Below, in pieces: positions 52,891-62,181 of a stretch of 64,000 nucleotides of DNA. The translations under genes and the position numbers were made by a program. This DNA comes from Woronichinia naegeliana WA131 (GTDB lineage Bacteria > Cyanobacteriota > Cyanobacteriia > Cyanobacteriales > Microcystaceae), in NCBI GenBank assembly GCA_025370055.1, contig CP073041.1:5984272-6048271 (forward strand), given 5' to 3'. Below the pieces are notes generated by a model, which ran no database searches, had not been told where the DNA came from, and was given only the letters and a program-made list of their open reading frames with translations. Each line of letters starts with the position of its first letter. Position 1 is the first letter of the stretch.

Positions 52891-53355
52891 ATGACTAAAA
52901 CGGTTGGGGAAGTGATGACCCCGAATCCCATCACCGTCAAACCCGAAACGCCGTTACAGGAGGCGATCAAGCTGCTGGCAGAAAAGCGGATTAGTGGACT
53001 TCCCGTTGTGGATGATCAGCAAAAATTAGTGGGCGTAATTTCTGATACTGATTTGATGTGGCAAGAGTCAGGGGTTGATACGCCGCCCTATATTATGTTG
53101 CTTGATAGCATTATCTATCTTCAAAATCCTGCTCGCCACGATAAGGAAATCCATAAAGCCCTTGGCCAAACGGTGGGGGAAGTCATGAATGATCATCCGA
53201 TCACCATTAAGCCTACTCAAACTTTACGAGAAGCGGCTCATCTCATGAACGAGAAGAAAATTCGTCGCCTGCCGGTGGTTGATTCAGCATCGGGGGATCT
53301 CATTGGCATTTTGACCCAGGGCGATATTATTCGTGATATGGCTCAAAGTAGTTAA
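52891..53355 (+). CDS. Two-CBS-domain protein
   Basis: 154 residues. CBS1: VGEVMTPNPITVKPETPLQEAIKLLAEKRISGLPVVDDQQKLVGVISDTDL. CBS2: VGEVMNDHPITIKPTQTLREAAHLMNEKKIRRLPVVDSASGDLIGILTQGDI. Stand-alone CBS pairs bind adenine nucleotides and regulate partner proteins. It appears monocistronic. Confidence 0.93.
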   Translation: MTKTVGEVMTPNPITVKPETPLQEAIKLLAEKRISGLPVVDDQQKLVGVISDTDLMWQESGVDTPPYIMLLDSIIYLQNPARHDKEIHKALGQTVGEVMNDHPITIKPTQTLREAAHLMNEKKIRRLPVVDSASGDLIGILTQGDIIRDMAQSS

Positions 53356-53382
53356 GTAAGTCGGCTTAATTAATTGTTAGAT

Positions 53383-53429
53383 GGTGGAACAGGCTTCTAG
53401 CCTGTGAACGGGCAGGATGCCCATCCCAC
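53383..53429. repeat. Short double-palindrome repeat
   Basis: ACAGGC-TTCTA-GCCTGT and GGGCA-GGA-TGCCC sit side by side. A similar ACAGGC..GCCTGT unit is found near 930. It is a dispersed non-coding repeat between the CBS and GNAT genes. Confidence 0.6.
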
Positions 53430-53503
53430 GTTTTATATTTAATTGCAACCAGCTACTTAACTGACTGAAGCGATCGCAGTTTTAAACAGCTTTAAAACAA
53501 ATC

Positions 53504-53971
53504 ATGTCTGAGCATTTACAAATTCGTCCGGCTCAACGCAGTGATGTAACAACGTTAATTCATCTGATTCGCGCGTTGGCCGATTATGAGCAATTAACCC
53601 ATCTTGTGACGGCCAGTGAGAACAACCTAACCGAGCATCTTTTTGGCGATCATCCCTACGCAGAAGCTATTCTGGCAGATTGGGACGGAGTCACCGTCGG
53701 ATTTGCCCTCTTTTTCACCAATTATTCAACTTTTTTGACTAAACCAGGACTTTATCTCGAAGATCTTTTTGTCTTGCCTGATTATCGTCAAAAGGGAATT
53801 GGCAAAGCACTTTTGGGTCAAGTAATTGATTTCGCTAAACAGCGAGGAGCCGGACGAGTGGAGTGGAGTGTTTTAGATTGGAATGAATCGGCGATCGCCT
53901 TTTATCGTCGTATGGGGGCCGAAGTTCTACCGGATTGGCGGATTTGTCGTCTCATTCCGGCCTCTGAGTAA
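53504..53971 (+). CDS. GNAT N-acetyltransferase
   Basis: 155 residues. IRPAQRSDVTTLIHLIRALADYE at the start and LYLEDLFVLPDYRQKGIGKALLGQVIDFAKQRGAGRVEWSVLDWNESAIAFYRRMGAEVLPDW hold the acetyl-CoA loop (RQKGIGKAL) and the NxxAxxFYxxxGA region. The pattern is close to diamine (spermidine/spermine) acetyltransferases. The substrate is not proven. Confidence 0.9.
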   Translation: MSEHLQIRPAQRSDVTTLIHLIRALADYEQLTHLVTASENNLTEHLFGDHPYAEAILADWDGVTVGFALFFTNYSTFLTKPGLYLEDLFVLPDYRQKGIGKALLGQVIDFAKQRGAGRVEWSVLDWNESAIAFYRRMGAEVLPDWRICRLIPASE

Positions 53972-53999
53972 ATCACTGTAAATTACTGTAAATCAGCCG

Positions 54000-55196
54000 C
54001 TAAACCACACTACCGCGCTTGCGGGCTTCTTTGTAGGATGTTCCCACATTTTGCAAGCCCGTTTTTAACATTTGCTGTTCTAAGAGGGCAAAAAAACGAG
54101 CGCGATCGCCCCCTCGAACGACCGCCTGATTATGAGCTTCAGCAATGGCAACCGGATAACCGTAGCCTTTGTTGACCTGGGCTAACATAATACTCAAGGA
54201 TTGCTCCAATAAAGAGGAATCTTCTACCACCCAGGCCGGAACTTCAACCCGTGCAATTTCAGTCCCCACATTGACATAACAAAAATAGATGCGTTGGTCA
54301 GTGGAATAGAGATCCAAAATACGAGCCGAACTTTGCCAGAGAGGACTACGTTGCCCAGGTTCAAGAAGATAACTCCAAAAAGTGGCATCTCGTAGAGGTT
54401 CAAACAGTTGGCAAGGAGTAGTGTCCTGTTCTAAACCACTGCAATGGAGTCCACAATTTGGCGTTTCATAATTGCAGGCTTGCAATCGTAAAAAGTTCAT
54501 GGCTTCTGAACTACGGGAGGCACTGAGATAACCTAATAGCGGAATGCGAGCTATTTTTAACTCCTCCCAGGCGGCCAACAAGGGCAATAAAATTTGATCC
54601 CTAGCTTCCTGGGGTAAACTTTCTAAAAACCAATAAATAAGCGACCCATCTACCATCGCTAAATTGGGATCAGTATGGGGGCCGGGGGGTCTAACCCAAC
54701 GACAGGCCATTTCCGCCAAATATTGGGCTTCTAAAACACCCCGTCGATAGCCCATCCATTCTTCTGTGCGGATGCCCCATTGTTTAGAGACATAGAGATC
54801 TTCGCGACGGTAATAAACTTCAGGAATACTATCTAATAAAGGATGTAAATTTTGCCCATAGTGCAGCATAATGCGCCCAATGTTGATCAGATAGCAATAG
54901 GCGATTTCATGATGAGAAGGGGCAATTTGGGAACCATCGGTAGCAAAGACACTATGACTTTTGGGGGCAGTGGCAATCCTAACTTTGGTATTTAATGGTT
55001 CAATCGGTAAGGCAACGGAAAAAAAGAGGCGATCGCGCCAAAGATGATAGCGTTCTGTTAAAAGGTTCTGCTGAGATTGGGCTAAGTCAAAGAGTTGCAA
55101 AGCCCTTTCCAGCCGTTGACGACTAGCTGCCACTTCTTTTTTAAAGTGTTGACTCATGCCTGGAATTTTGACCGCCAGTTTAGCGAGATCAAGCAT
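54000..55196 (-). CDS. NurA-domain nuclease-like protein
   Basis: 398 residues. FATDGSQIAPSHHE (~80-93) and LAMVDGSLIYWFLE provide the two conserved acidic DGS motifs of NurA-type nucleases, which in archaea act with HerA in DNA end resection. The rest matches the long cyanobacterial form. No HerA-like gene is nearby. A DNA-repair role is inferred. Confidence 0.8.
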   Translation of the reverse strand: MLDLAKLAVKIPGMSQHFKKEVAASRQRLERALQLFDLAQSQQNLLTERYHLWRDRLFFSVALPIEPLNTKVRIATAPKSHSVFATDGSQIAPSHHEIAYCYLINIGRIMLHYGQNLHPLLDSIPEVYYRREDLYVSKQWGIRTEEWMGYRRGVLEAQYLAEMACRWVRPPGPHTDPNLAMVDGSLIYWFLESLPQEARDQILLPLLAAWEELKIARIPLLGYLSASRSSEAMNFLRLQACNYETPNCGLHCSGLEQDTTPCQLFEPLRDATFWSYLLEPGQRSPLWQSSARILDLYSTDQRIYFCYVNVGTEIARVEVPAWVVEDSSLLEQSLSIMLAQVNKGYGYPVAIAEAHNQAVVRGGDRARFFALLEQQMLKTGLQNVGTSYKEARKRGSVV

Positions 55197-55248
55197 TCTT
55201 TTAAACCTTTGATTGTTAGGTTTTTAGTCTAATTTGCTCATTAAGCTT

Positions 55249-56022
55249 TTAGGTAAAGTGCAGGATCGGATCATCGGCATCTCGTTGGAATTGGGTCATG
55301 TCAGAAAAATGACGAAGTTCCGCTTGACGAATTTTAAAAATTTGGGGTTCACTTTCTAACCAATGATCATTAATTTGATTAAGTTGTTCTGTTGTCGTTT
55401 CAATATTAAAATTAGCCGGTATTTCATCAAAATAGCCCAGGGTAATATGGGCTGTAAAATTATATTGTTGCTCAATACCCAGAGCCATCAAACTAGGATT
55501 TTGATAGAGGGAACGTCGCAATTCCCAAATTGGAGGATAGTCGATCTCGGTTTTGGGCACTAGGGCGATCGCTAAGGCGCGGGGTAGAACTAATACCCCT
55601 AAAATTTGCCACTCGATTATGCCAGTGTTATTGCCAGGCGATTTATAGTTATTAAAACTTTTTTGGATAGAACTTTTCAGTTGTTGGTTAAATTGGGGAT
55701 TTTCAGCGATCGCTTCCTGGTATTTTGTATCCCAAATGAGATCGGCCAGGGTGAGATGAAAACTTTGAGGTGGAAGGGAGCCTAGACAAGAACCAAAGAC
55801 GGCTTTGAGTTTTTGTTGAATTTCCGTTAACTGTTCGTAAAGGGGAAAATTATCTGCATCTTCTTCCCCAGGCGGTGTGATCACACTACAACCAGGAAAA
55901 GGAACCGGCTGACCTTGCTCAAACTTCGGAGACGGTTGAATATTGAGGAGTTGACTGTGATAGGTTGCGGTCAGGGTTAGGCGAGCAACCCGATTGACAT
56001 AAATTTGATAGGTATCGTCCAA
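55249..56022 (-). CDS. 2H phosphoesterase superfamily protein (DUF1868-like)
   Basis: 257 residues. Two HxT motifs, SFHLTLADLIW and FTAHITLGYF, about 110 residues apart, are the catalytic pair of the 2H (RNA ligase/cyclic phosphodiesterase-like) fold. The N-terminal segment PVPFPGCSVITPPGEED is typical of the DUF1868 group. Substrate is unknown. It lies 52 bp upstream of the NurA-domain gene on the same strand. Confidence 0.75.
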   Translation of the reverse strand: MDDTYQIYVNRVARLTLTATYHSQLLNIQPSPKFEQGQPVPFPGCSVITPPGEEDADNFPLYEQLTEIQQKLKAVFGSCLGSLPPQSFHLTLADLIWDTKYQEAIAENPQFNQQLKSSIQKSFNNYKSPGNNTGIIEWQILGVLVLPRALAIALVPKTEIDYPPIWELRRSLYQNPSLMALGIEQQYNFTAHITLGYFDEIPANFNIETTTEQLNQINDHWLESEPQIFKIRQAELRHFSDMTQFQRDADDPILHFT

Positions 56023-56115
56023 GCTAAATCCTCCGCGACTAAATAAGCCGATAGTGACAAGTTTACGGGTTTTAGGGCTGAGAAGTCTGTTCTCAGGGGC
56101 CTTGACAAGAAAAAT

Positions 56116-57096
56116 TTAGCCTTGGGGCAAACTTAAGCCTTTGGTGGCTAACCATTCTGCATTATAAATTCGGGACTGGTAACGCGCTCCACCATCGCAC
56201 AAAATAGTAACAATGGTATGGCCCGGCCCCATTTCCTTGGCCAAGGCGATCGCTGCCCCCACATTAATCCCCACCGAACCGCCCATAAACAAGCCATCCT
56301 GACGTAATAGTTGATAAATCACTCGCAACGCTTCAGGATCATCGATTTGTAGCGCATCATCAATGGGAACATCCTGCATATTAGCGGTAATGCGACTATT
56401 GCCAATGCCCTCCGTAATGGAATTGCCCTCAATTTTAATTTCTCCAGTTTTGATGTAGCTATAGAGACCACTCCCCAAGGGATCGGCCACCACACACTTA
56501 ATCTGAGGATTTTTTTCCTTGAGGTATAGAGCCACTCCCGCATAGGTTCCCCCCGTTCCCGTCGAAGCCACCCAGGCATCTACCTTACCATCGGTTTGTT
56601 GCCAAATTTCAGGAGCCGTTGTTTTGTAGTGGGCCTGACGATTAGCCAGATTATCAAACTGATTAGCCCAGATAGCATTATCTAACTCCGCCGCAATCCG
56701 TCCCGAAAGTTTGACGTAATTATTTGGGTCACGATAAGGCACGGCTGGTACTGTTCTCACTTCCGCCCCTAGGGTACGCAATAGTTCAATTTTTTCCACG
56801 GATTGGGTATCAGGAATAACAATCAAGCATTTATAGCCCTTGGCATTACAGATATGAGCTAATCCAATACCCGTATTGCCCGCCGTTCCTTCCACAACGG
56901 TTCCCCCTGGTTTTAAAATGCCCTGACGTTCCGCATCTTCAATGATTTCCAAGGCAGCCCGATCCTTGACCGAACCGCCTGGGTTCAGAAATTCTGCTTT
57001 TCCGAGGATTTCACAGCCTGTTTCGTCACTAACGCTATTTAAACGAATGAGGGGGGTATTCCCGACTGTCTCAATAAAACCGTTTTTGATGTTCAT
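56116..57096 (-). CDS. cysK: Cysteine synthase A
   Basis: 326 residues. PLIRLNSVSDETGCEILGKAEFLNPGGSVKDRAAL contains the PLP lysine (SVKDRA). EGTAGNTGIGLAH is the substrate loop and TGTGGTYAGVALYLKEKNP binds PLP phosphate. It makes cysteine from O-acetylserine and sulphide. It borders the accessory island on its left. Confidence 0.93.
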   Translation of the reverse strand: MNIKNGFIETVGNTPLIRLNSVSDETGCEILGKAEFLNPGGSVKDRAALEIIEDAERQGILKPGGTVVEGTAGNTGIGLAHICNAKGYKCLIVIPDTQSVEKIELLRTLGAEVRTVPAVPYRDPNNYVKLSGRIAAELDNAIWANQFDNLANRQAHYKTTAPEIWQQTDGKVDAWVASTGTGGTYAGVALYLKEKNPQIKCVVADPLGSGLYSYIKTGEIKIEGNSITEGIGNSRITANMQDVPIDDALQIDDPEALRVIYQLLRQDGLFMGGSVGINVGAAIALAKEMGPGHTIVTILCDGGARYQSRIYNAEWLATKGLSLPQG

Positions 57097-57448
57097 TCTC
57101 GCCTGAGCAGTTAATCGTTATAGGGTGGCAAATATTTCTATCGTACCGTTAAACTTACCGCGATCAATGATACAGTCACGTTGGATCGAGATTAAAAAAA
57201 AGTACGATTAACTCGGTGTCTTTGCACTATAACAAGAGCATCTCGGTGAACAAGGCGATCGCGCCCTCCCCCACCAACCAGAAAAAAGCGATCGCTACTC
57301 TTGGGATAAAGTCCCCAACATTCCTGAATTAAATCACATGATGAATTATCTATAATATTGGCTCCAATAACTAATTGAATCCTAGAAAATTAAGCATAAT
57401 TTTGATTGCTATAATGGGAGCAGTTAATTTAAACCAGGGGACAAAAAA
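57097..57448. other. Intergenic region at the left edge of the defence island
   Basis: 352 bases with several HIP1 octamers and no gene. AGGGGA lies about 10 bp before the next start. I see no integrase site or direct repeat that would define an island end here. Confidence 0.4.
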
Positions 57449-57904
57449 ATGGCCGATCCCATCACCATATTCACCGCCAGCGCGATCGCGGATTTAGCGT
57501 TTCGAGAGTTTATCAAGTCGGGAGCGGGTGAAGTTGCCAAGAAGTTTTCCGCAGGGGCGATCGCCAAAATGAATGATTTGCGTATAATGATTGTTCATAA
57601 ATTACGGGGCAAAGATGAAAAGCTGGATGTGGCCCTGACCGAAGCAGAAAAAGGTGATGTTAACGCGATCGCAACGGTGGGTGAACATTTAGAATCTGCC
57701 ATGCAAGATGAGGCTTTTGCTCAAGCAGTGCAATCATTGGCCCAGCAAATTCAGCAAGATATTGATATTCAGCAGGGTGCAGGGGGAGAGGTTTGGAATG
57801 TGATTGGTAAGGCGGAGAAGAATGTATTTACGGATAATAAAGCACCGATTATTAAAGATAGCAGTGGTACTGTAAACATTAACTACGGTATGCCACCTCA
57901 ATAA
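57449..57904 (+). CDS. Effector-like protein with C-terminal NLR-matching motif (Bell-like)
   Basis: 151 residues. The start MADPITIFTASAIADLAFREFIKSGAGEVAKKF and the helical body to ~105 resemble small bacterial 'Bell' proteins, alpha-helical proteins proposed as membrane-active effectors like fungal HeLo. Residues 116-147 (WNVIGKAEKNVFTDN then KAPIIKDSSGTVNINYG) match residues 11-43 of the adjacent NB-ARC protein at 25 of 32 positions. Shared motifs at the effector C-terminus and NLR N-terminus are how bacterial amyloid signalling pairs are recognised. The Bell assignment is from memory of the family and needs a profile search. Confidence 0.65.
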   Translation: MADPITIFTASAIADLAFREFIKSGAGEVAKKFSAGAIAKMNDLRIMIVHKLRGKDEKLDVALTEAEKGDVNAIATVGEHLESAMQDEAFAQAVQSLAQQIQQDIDIQQGAGGEVWNVIGKAEKNVFTDNKAPIIKDSSGTVNINYGMPPQ

Positions 57905-57939
57905 TTCTCTTTTGCCAATATTGTTCTATCCCTTTTTGA

Positions 57940-58152
57940 GCTACTGTGTACACAAATCTCTTTATATTCCTAGAGGTTTGATCCCCCTGCCTGCGGCATC
58001 CCCCTTAAAAAGGGGGACTTAGGTTACTCCTAGGAATTTAGCTTCCCTGATTAAGCTGTTCTTTACAAAAATCTCCCAATCTAAAAACTCAAAGCCATAC
58101 ACAGTAAGCATTTTATATTCTCCCCCCTTTTTAAGGGGGGCTGGGGGGGATC
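57940..58152. repeat. MITE remnant between effector and NLR genes
   Basis: GCTACTGTGTACACAAATCTC at the left, GTTTGATCCCCCTG, then AACTCAAAGCCATACACAG and a C/G-run hairpin match the element at 9887-10184. The right terminal repeat is missing. No coding sequence. Confidence 0.75.
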
Positions 58153-58192
58153 TACAGGCTAGAAACCTATTTCACTTACATAGGAGGAAAAA

Positions 58193-60997
58193 ATGTCAAA
58201 CGAAACACCCGCTTCTGAGTCTTGGAATGTAACAGGTAAAGCCGAGCAGAATCTCTTTACCGATAACAAAGCTCCCATCTTTAAAGATAATTCTGGCCCT
58301 GTCACTATTAACAACTATGGTCTAGAGGGAAAAAATTCTCTAGCAGGAAATCCTTTTGTACCACCGCAACCCCGCGAGGGAGGATTGATTGGTCGGGAAA
58401 CAGAGTTAGACAGACTACATGAGTTATTGCAAACTAAGAAGAATGTCTGTGTGGTGTCGGGTATGGGAGGAGTGGGTAAAACGGAATTAGTGCGGAACTA
58501 TGCCACAAGCGATGATTGTAAGGCGCATTTTTCGGGAGGAGTATTTTATGTTGATGCACGGAGTCGTGAGAATATTGCGGCGGAGATTGTGGCCGTGACA
58601 CAGTATCATTTTCAGGCACAGATAGAGGATAGTTTATCGGATACCCAGAAAGTAACTCAGTGTTGGGAAGCCTGGAAAACCCAGACCGAAGCAGTGTTAT
58701 TGATTCTTGATGATGTGTCTGGTTTAGCTAAAAATTTTAAGCAATATTTACCGCCTACGGATTTAGGAAAGTTGCGGTTACTGATCACTTCACGGGATAC
58801 ACCTGATCCACGTATTGCCGAAGAATTGCCTCTAGAAGTATTGTTACCTGGGGCGGCAGTAGCATTATTAGCTTTGATTATTGGCGAAGAAAGAGTGGCA
58901 AGAGAAATATCCGCCGCAGAAAGACTTTGTGAGGAGTTGGGTTATTTGCCTTTGGCGTTGGAATTGGTGGGTTATTACTTAGAAGATGAAGATTATCAAT
59001 CCCTCTCTTTGTCAGCGATGGGGGATAAGTTAAAGGAAAAGGTTAAACATCCTGCTTTGTCACCCGAAGAAGTGCCGATGGCCATCAAAGCGACCAGGGG
59101 AGTTCAAGCGGCTTTTGATTTGAGTTGGGATGAGTTGACACCAGAAGCAAAATATCTTGCTTGTGTGTTGGGATCATTTGCATCGGCGGCGATTCATTGG
59201 GTTTTTGTGAAAGGCATCTATGAAAATTTACAGGGTGAATCTTTTAGTGAGGATCATCTGAAAGATAAGTGGCTAAAATCTCTCAGGAAACTGCACCTTG
59301 TGCTGACGGTGGAGACGGATATTTATGATTTGCATCCTCTGATTAGGGATTATTTAGCAGAACAATTTAAAAAGCATCCCCAACACAGCGAGATTAAACA
59401 AGCATTTTGTGATCTATTTTTGATCGTTGCTAGTAACGTCGAGCAATCAAATACCCTAGCAGAATTCAATCTGATTGAACCTCATTTAAAAAAAATGATT
59501 GATTGGTGTAAAGGGAATGAAGACCCTCAATTTGCCCTTAGCCTACATCAATTAGCATTTCTTTATAATTCCCAAGGGAAATACAACGAAGCCGAACCTC
59601 TCTATTTGCGTTCGCTTTCTATCTTGGAAAAGCAATTAGGAGAAAATCATCCCTTCGTTGCCAGCAGTCTCAACAATCTAGCTGAACTTTACAATTCCCA
59701 GGGGAAATACAACGAAGCCGAACCTCTCTTTCTGCGCTCGCTTTCTATCTGGAAAAAGGAATTAGGAGAAGATCATCCCGACGTTGCCGGCAGCCTCAAC
59801 AATCTGGCTGACCTTTACCGTAAACAAGGGAAATACAACGAAGCAGAATTTCTTATGGCGAGATCGCTTTCTATCAGGGAAAAGCAATTGGGAGAAAATC
59901 ATCCCGACGTTGCGCAAAGTCTCAACAATCTGGCTGAACTTTACCATTCTCAAGGGAAATACAATGAAGCTGAACCTCTCTATCGGCGATCGCTTTCTAT
60001 CAAGGAAAAGCAATTAGGAGAAAATCATCCCTTATTTGCCACCAGTATCAACAATCTGGCATTACTTTACGATTCCCAAGGGAAATACAACGAAGCTGAA
60101 CCTCTCTATCTGCGATCGCTTGCTATCAGGGAAAAGCAATTAGGAGAAAATCATCCCGACGTTGCCAACAGTCTCAATGGTCTAGCAGAACTTTACCGTA
60201 ATCAAGGGAAATACAACGAAGCAGAATTTCTTATGGCGAGATCTCTTTCTATCAGGGAAAAGCAATTAGGAGAAAATCATCCCTTATTTGCCACCAGTCT
60301 CAACAATCTGGCATTACTTTATAAATCTCAAGGGAAATACAACGAAGCTGAACCTCTCTATTTGCGATCGCTTTCTATCTGGGAAAAGCAATTAGGAGAA
60401 GATCATCCCGACGTTGCCGCCAGTCTCAACAATCTGGCGAATCTTTATTGTGACCAAGGGAAATACAACGAAGCAGAACCTCTCTATCGGCGATCGCTTT
60501 CTATCTGGGAAAAGCAATTAGGAGAAAATTATCCTCACGTTGCCTCTGGTCTCAACGGTTTGGCAGAACTTTACCGTAACCAAGGAAAATACAACGAAGC
60601 CAAACCTCTCTATTTGCGATCTCTTTCTATTGATAAAAAAATCTATGGAGAAGATCATCCAGAAATTGCAACAGACCTCAACAATTTAGCGTTACTTTAT
60701 AACGACCAAGGTAACTATGCAGAGGCAAAAAAACTGTCTCAACGAGCATTAATCATTCGTCAACAAAAGTTAGGAGATCACCATCCCCAAACTCAAAACG
60801 CTCTATTGGCAACAAAAATGTTGGACGTACAAATCCTTATGGATTGCGATACACAAACATTATTAGGTCTTCTAGAAGTCCTTACTCAACAAGCAAACGT
60901 TCCCTCTCTAGATACTGAAACAATGTTAATAATGTTAGAAATAATAGCAATCTATCCCCAACCATTGCAGAGCCTACGGAAAACATTGCATGGTTAA
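58193..60997 (+). CDS. NB-ARC/TPR STAND ATPase (bacterial NLR)
   Basis: 934 residues, preceded by AGGAGG. Order: the motif shared with the upstream protein (11-43); an NB-ARC NTPase (~60-330) with P-loop GMGGVGKTELV (~90), Walker B LLILDDV (~156) and GYLPLALEL; a helical/winged region to ~440; ten 42-residue kinesin-light-chain-type TPRs (451-870); a short helical tail. STAND proteins oligomerise on sensing a ligand through the repeats. The N-terminal motif should then seed the partner effector. It has no fused enzymatic effector of its own, which strengthens the two-gene model. A defence role is inferred. Confidence 0.85.
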   Translation: MSNETPASESWNVTGKAEQNLFTDNKAPIFKDNSGPVTINNYGLEGKNSLAGNPFVPPQPREGGLIGRETELDRLHELLQTKKNVCVVSGMGGVGKTELVRNYATSDDCKAHFSGGVFYVDARSRENIAAEIVAVTQYHFQAQIEDSLSDTQKVTQCWEAWKTQTEAVLLILDDVSGLAKNFKQYLPPTDLGKLRLLITSRDTPDPRIAEELPLEVLLPGAAVALLALIIGEERVAREISAAERLCEELGYLPLALELVGYYLEDEDYQSLSLSAMGDKLKEKVKHPALSPEEVPMAIKATRGVQAAFDLSWDELTPEAKYLACVLGSFASAAIHWVFVKGIYENLQGESFSEDHLKDKWLKSLRKLHLVLTVETDIYDLHPLIRDYLAEQFKKHPQHSEIKQAFCDLFLIVASNVEQSNTLAEFNLIEPHLKKMIDWCKGNEDPQFALSLHQLAFLYNSQGKYNEAEPLYLRSLSILEKQLGENHPFVASSLNNLAELYNSQGKYNEAEPLFLRSLSIWKKELGEDHPDVAGSLNNLADLYRKQGKYNEAEFLMARSLSIREKQLGENHPDVAQSLNNLAELYHSQGKYNEAEPLYRRSLSIKEKQLGENHPLFATSINNLALLYDSQGKYNEAEPLYLRSLAIREKQLGENHPDVANSLNGLAELYRNQGKYNEAEFLMARSLSIREKQLGENHPLFATSLNNLALLYKSQGKYNEAEPLYLRSLSIWEKQLGEDHPDVAASLNNLANLYCDQGKYNEAEPLYRRSLSIWEKQLGENYPHVASGLNGLAELYRNQGKYNEAKPLYLRSLSIDKKIYGEDHPEIATDLNNLALLYNDQGNYAEAKKLSQRALIIRQQKLGDHHPQTQNALLATKMLDVQILMDCDTQTLLGLLEVLTQQANVPSLDTETMLIMLEIIAIYPQPLQSLRKTLHG
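59543..60802 (+). repeat. Ten 126-bp coding repeats (TPR)
   Basis: Units such as GKYNEAEPLYLRSLSI then EKQLGENHPDVA repeat every 42 codons. DNA identity between units is high (AAGGGAAATACAACGAAGC recurs), which predicts unit gain and loss by recombination. Confidence 0.92.
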
Positions 60998-61539
60998 ACA
61001 ATATTAATTCTATGCCATACATTAATATTGTAGAGAGACACATTATTATTGTAGAGAGATACATCGTTATTGCATGACGACACATTAATATTGCAGAGCC
61101 GACAAGAAACATTGTAGGGGTTTGGTTTCCAAATCCTGCTCTAATCCTTTATTCAAACCCTTATCCAAACCCTTAAACCATTGGACTTGGCGACCAAGCC
61201 CCTACCTCATCCTTATCCAAATCCTTAAACTATTGGACTTGGCGACCAAGCCCCTACCTCGGATTAAAGATTAAGGACAGGCTAGAAGTTTGTTATAAAA
61301 GACAGCCTAGAAGCCCCACAAAATACTATTTTTGCTATTGCAGAGCCGATGGGAAACATTTGTAGGGATAAAGCGCGATCGCGTTTTTATTGCATTTAGG
61401 AAATGCGATCTTTTTTTTGTTTGAGCAGGGCGATCACATTTTATCGAGTTTAGGAAGAGCGATCTCCTCTGAAAAAATACAAAAATGTAATTATTTGGGC
61501 TATAATCGAGATGACAGTTAACTAACAAGGTAATTATCA
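60998..61539. other. Repeat-rich intergenic region
   Basis: ATTAATATTG(T/C)AGAG-type units near 61021-61100, and a direct repeat of about 50 bp (TTATCCAAA..CCTTAAAC..TTGGACTTGGCGACCAAGCC) at about 61152 and 61208. HIP1-like octamers follow. No gene is supported. Confidence 0.6.
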
Positions 61540-61737
61540 ATGCAATTAAAAGAAAAATATATTACTGACGAGCAGGGTAATCAAATCGGTATTCTTTTAG
61601 ATATAGAGGAATATCGAAAACTACTACAAGACTCCGAAGAGTTAGATGCAATTAGAGCCTATGATTTAGCTATTTCGGAAGAAGAAGAAATCCCTTTTGA
61701 AGTAGCGATCGCTACCATTGAAAATAGTCGTCAATGA
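61540..61737 (+). CDS. Antitoxin of a RelE/ParE-type pair
   Basis: 65 residues. MQLKEKYITDEQGNQIGILLDIEEYRKLLQDSEELDAIRAYDLA resembles short Phd/RelB-like cyanobacterial antitoxins, with an acidic C-terminus that would wrap the toxin. It overlaps the toxin start by 4 bp. Confidence 0.8.
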   Translation: MQLKEKYITDEQGNQIGILLDIEEYRKLLQDSEELDAIRAYDLAISEEEEIPFEVAIATIENSRQ

Positions 61738-61988
61738 GTTATACTATTACAATTAAAAAACGAGCTTCTAAGGCTTTAGAGAACCTCTCCCAGGATGGCT
61801 ATCAGAAAGTTCGAGACGGGATTAGAGCATTAGCTGAAAATCCAAGACCTCCAGGATGTCTAAAGCTGACAGGACGAGAAGGTTGGCGGATTCGGATTGG
61901 AGTTTATCGCATTATTTATGGAATAGATGATTCGGCAAAAAAGGTAATTGTTCTAGATATTGGACATCGCAAAGACATCTACCGATAG
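61734..61988 (+). CDS. RelE/ParE-family toxin
   Basis: 84 residues. YTITIKKRASKALENLSQDGYQKVRDGIRALAENPRPPGCLKLTGREGWRIRIGVYRIIYGIDDSAKKVIVLDIGHRKDIYR is a textbook RelE fold: basic core R/R, a YRIIY strand, and the H-R-x-x-Y end. It should cleave ribosome-bound mRNA or act on gyrase. Confidence 0.9.
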   Translation: MSYTITIKKRASKALENLSQDGYQKVRDGIRALAENPRPPGCLKLTGREGWRIRIGVYRIIYGIDDSAKKVIVLDIGHRKDIYR

Positions 61989-62181
61989 GCGATCACTGTT
62001 TCGTTAAATTCTGGAAGTGCGATCGCTGTTTTATTGTGGAGAGAAGAGAGAGTGATCGCTGTTTCGTTAAATTCTGGAAGTGCGATCGCTGTTTTATTGT
62101 GGAGAGAAGAGAGAGTGATCGCTGTTTTTGTGAAGTTTGAAGTGGCGATCGCGTTTTGTTGAGTTTGCGAAGTGCGATCGC
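61989..62181. repeat. 63-bp tandem repeat with HIP1 octamers
   Basis: GATC(A/G)CTGTTTCGTTAAATTC and the following bases repeat at 61991 and 62054, with a third diverged start at 62117 (period 63). Each unit contains GCGATCGC. It separates two convergent toxin-antitoxin modules. A related, more diverged string lies at about 62765-62860. Confidence 0.85.
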
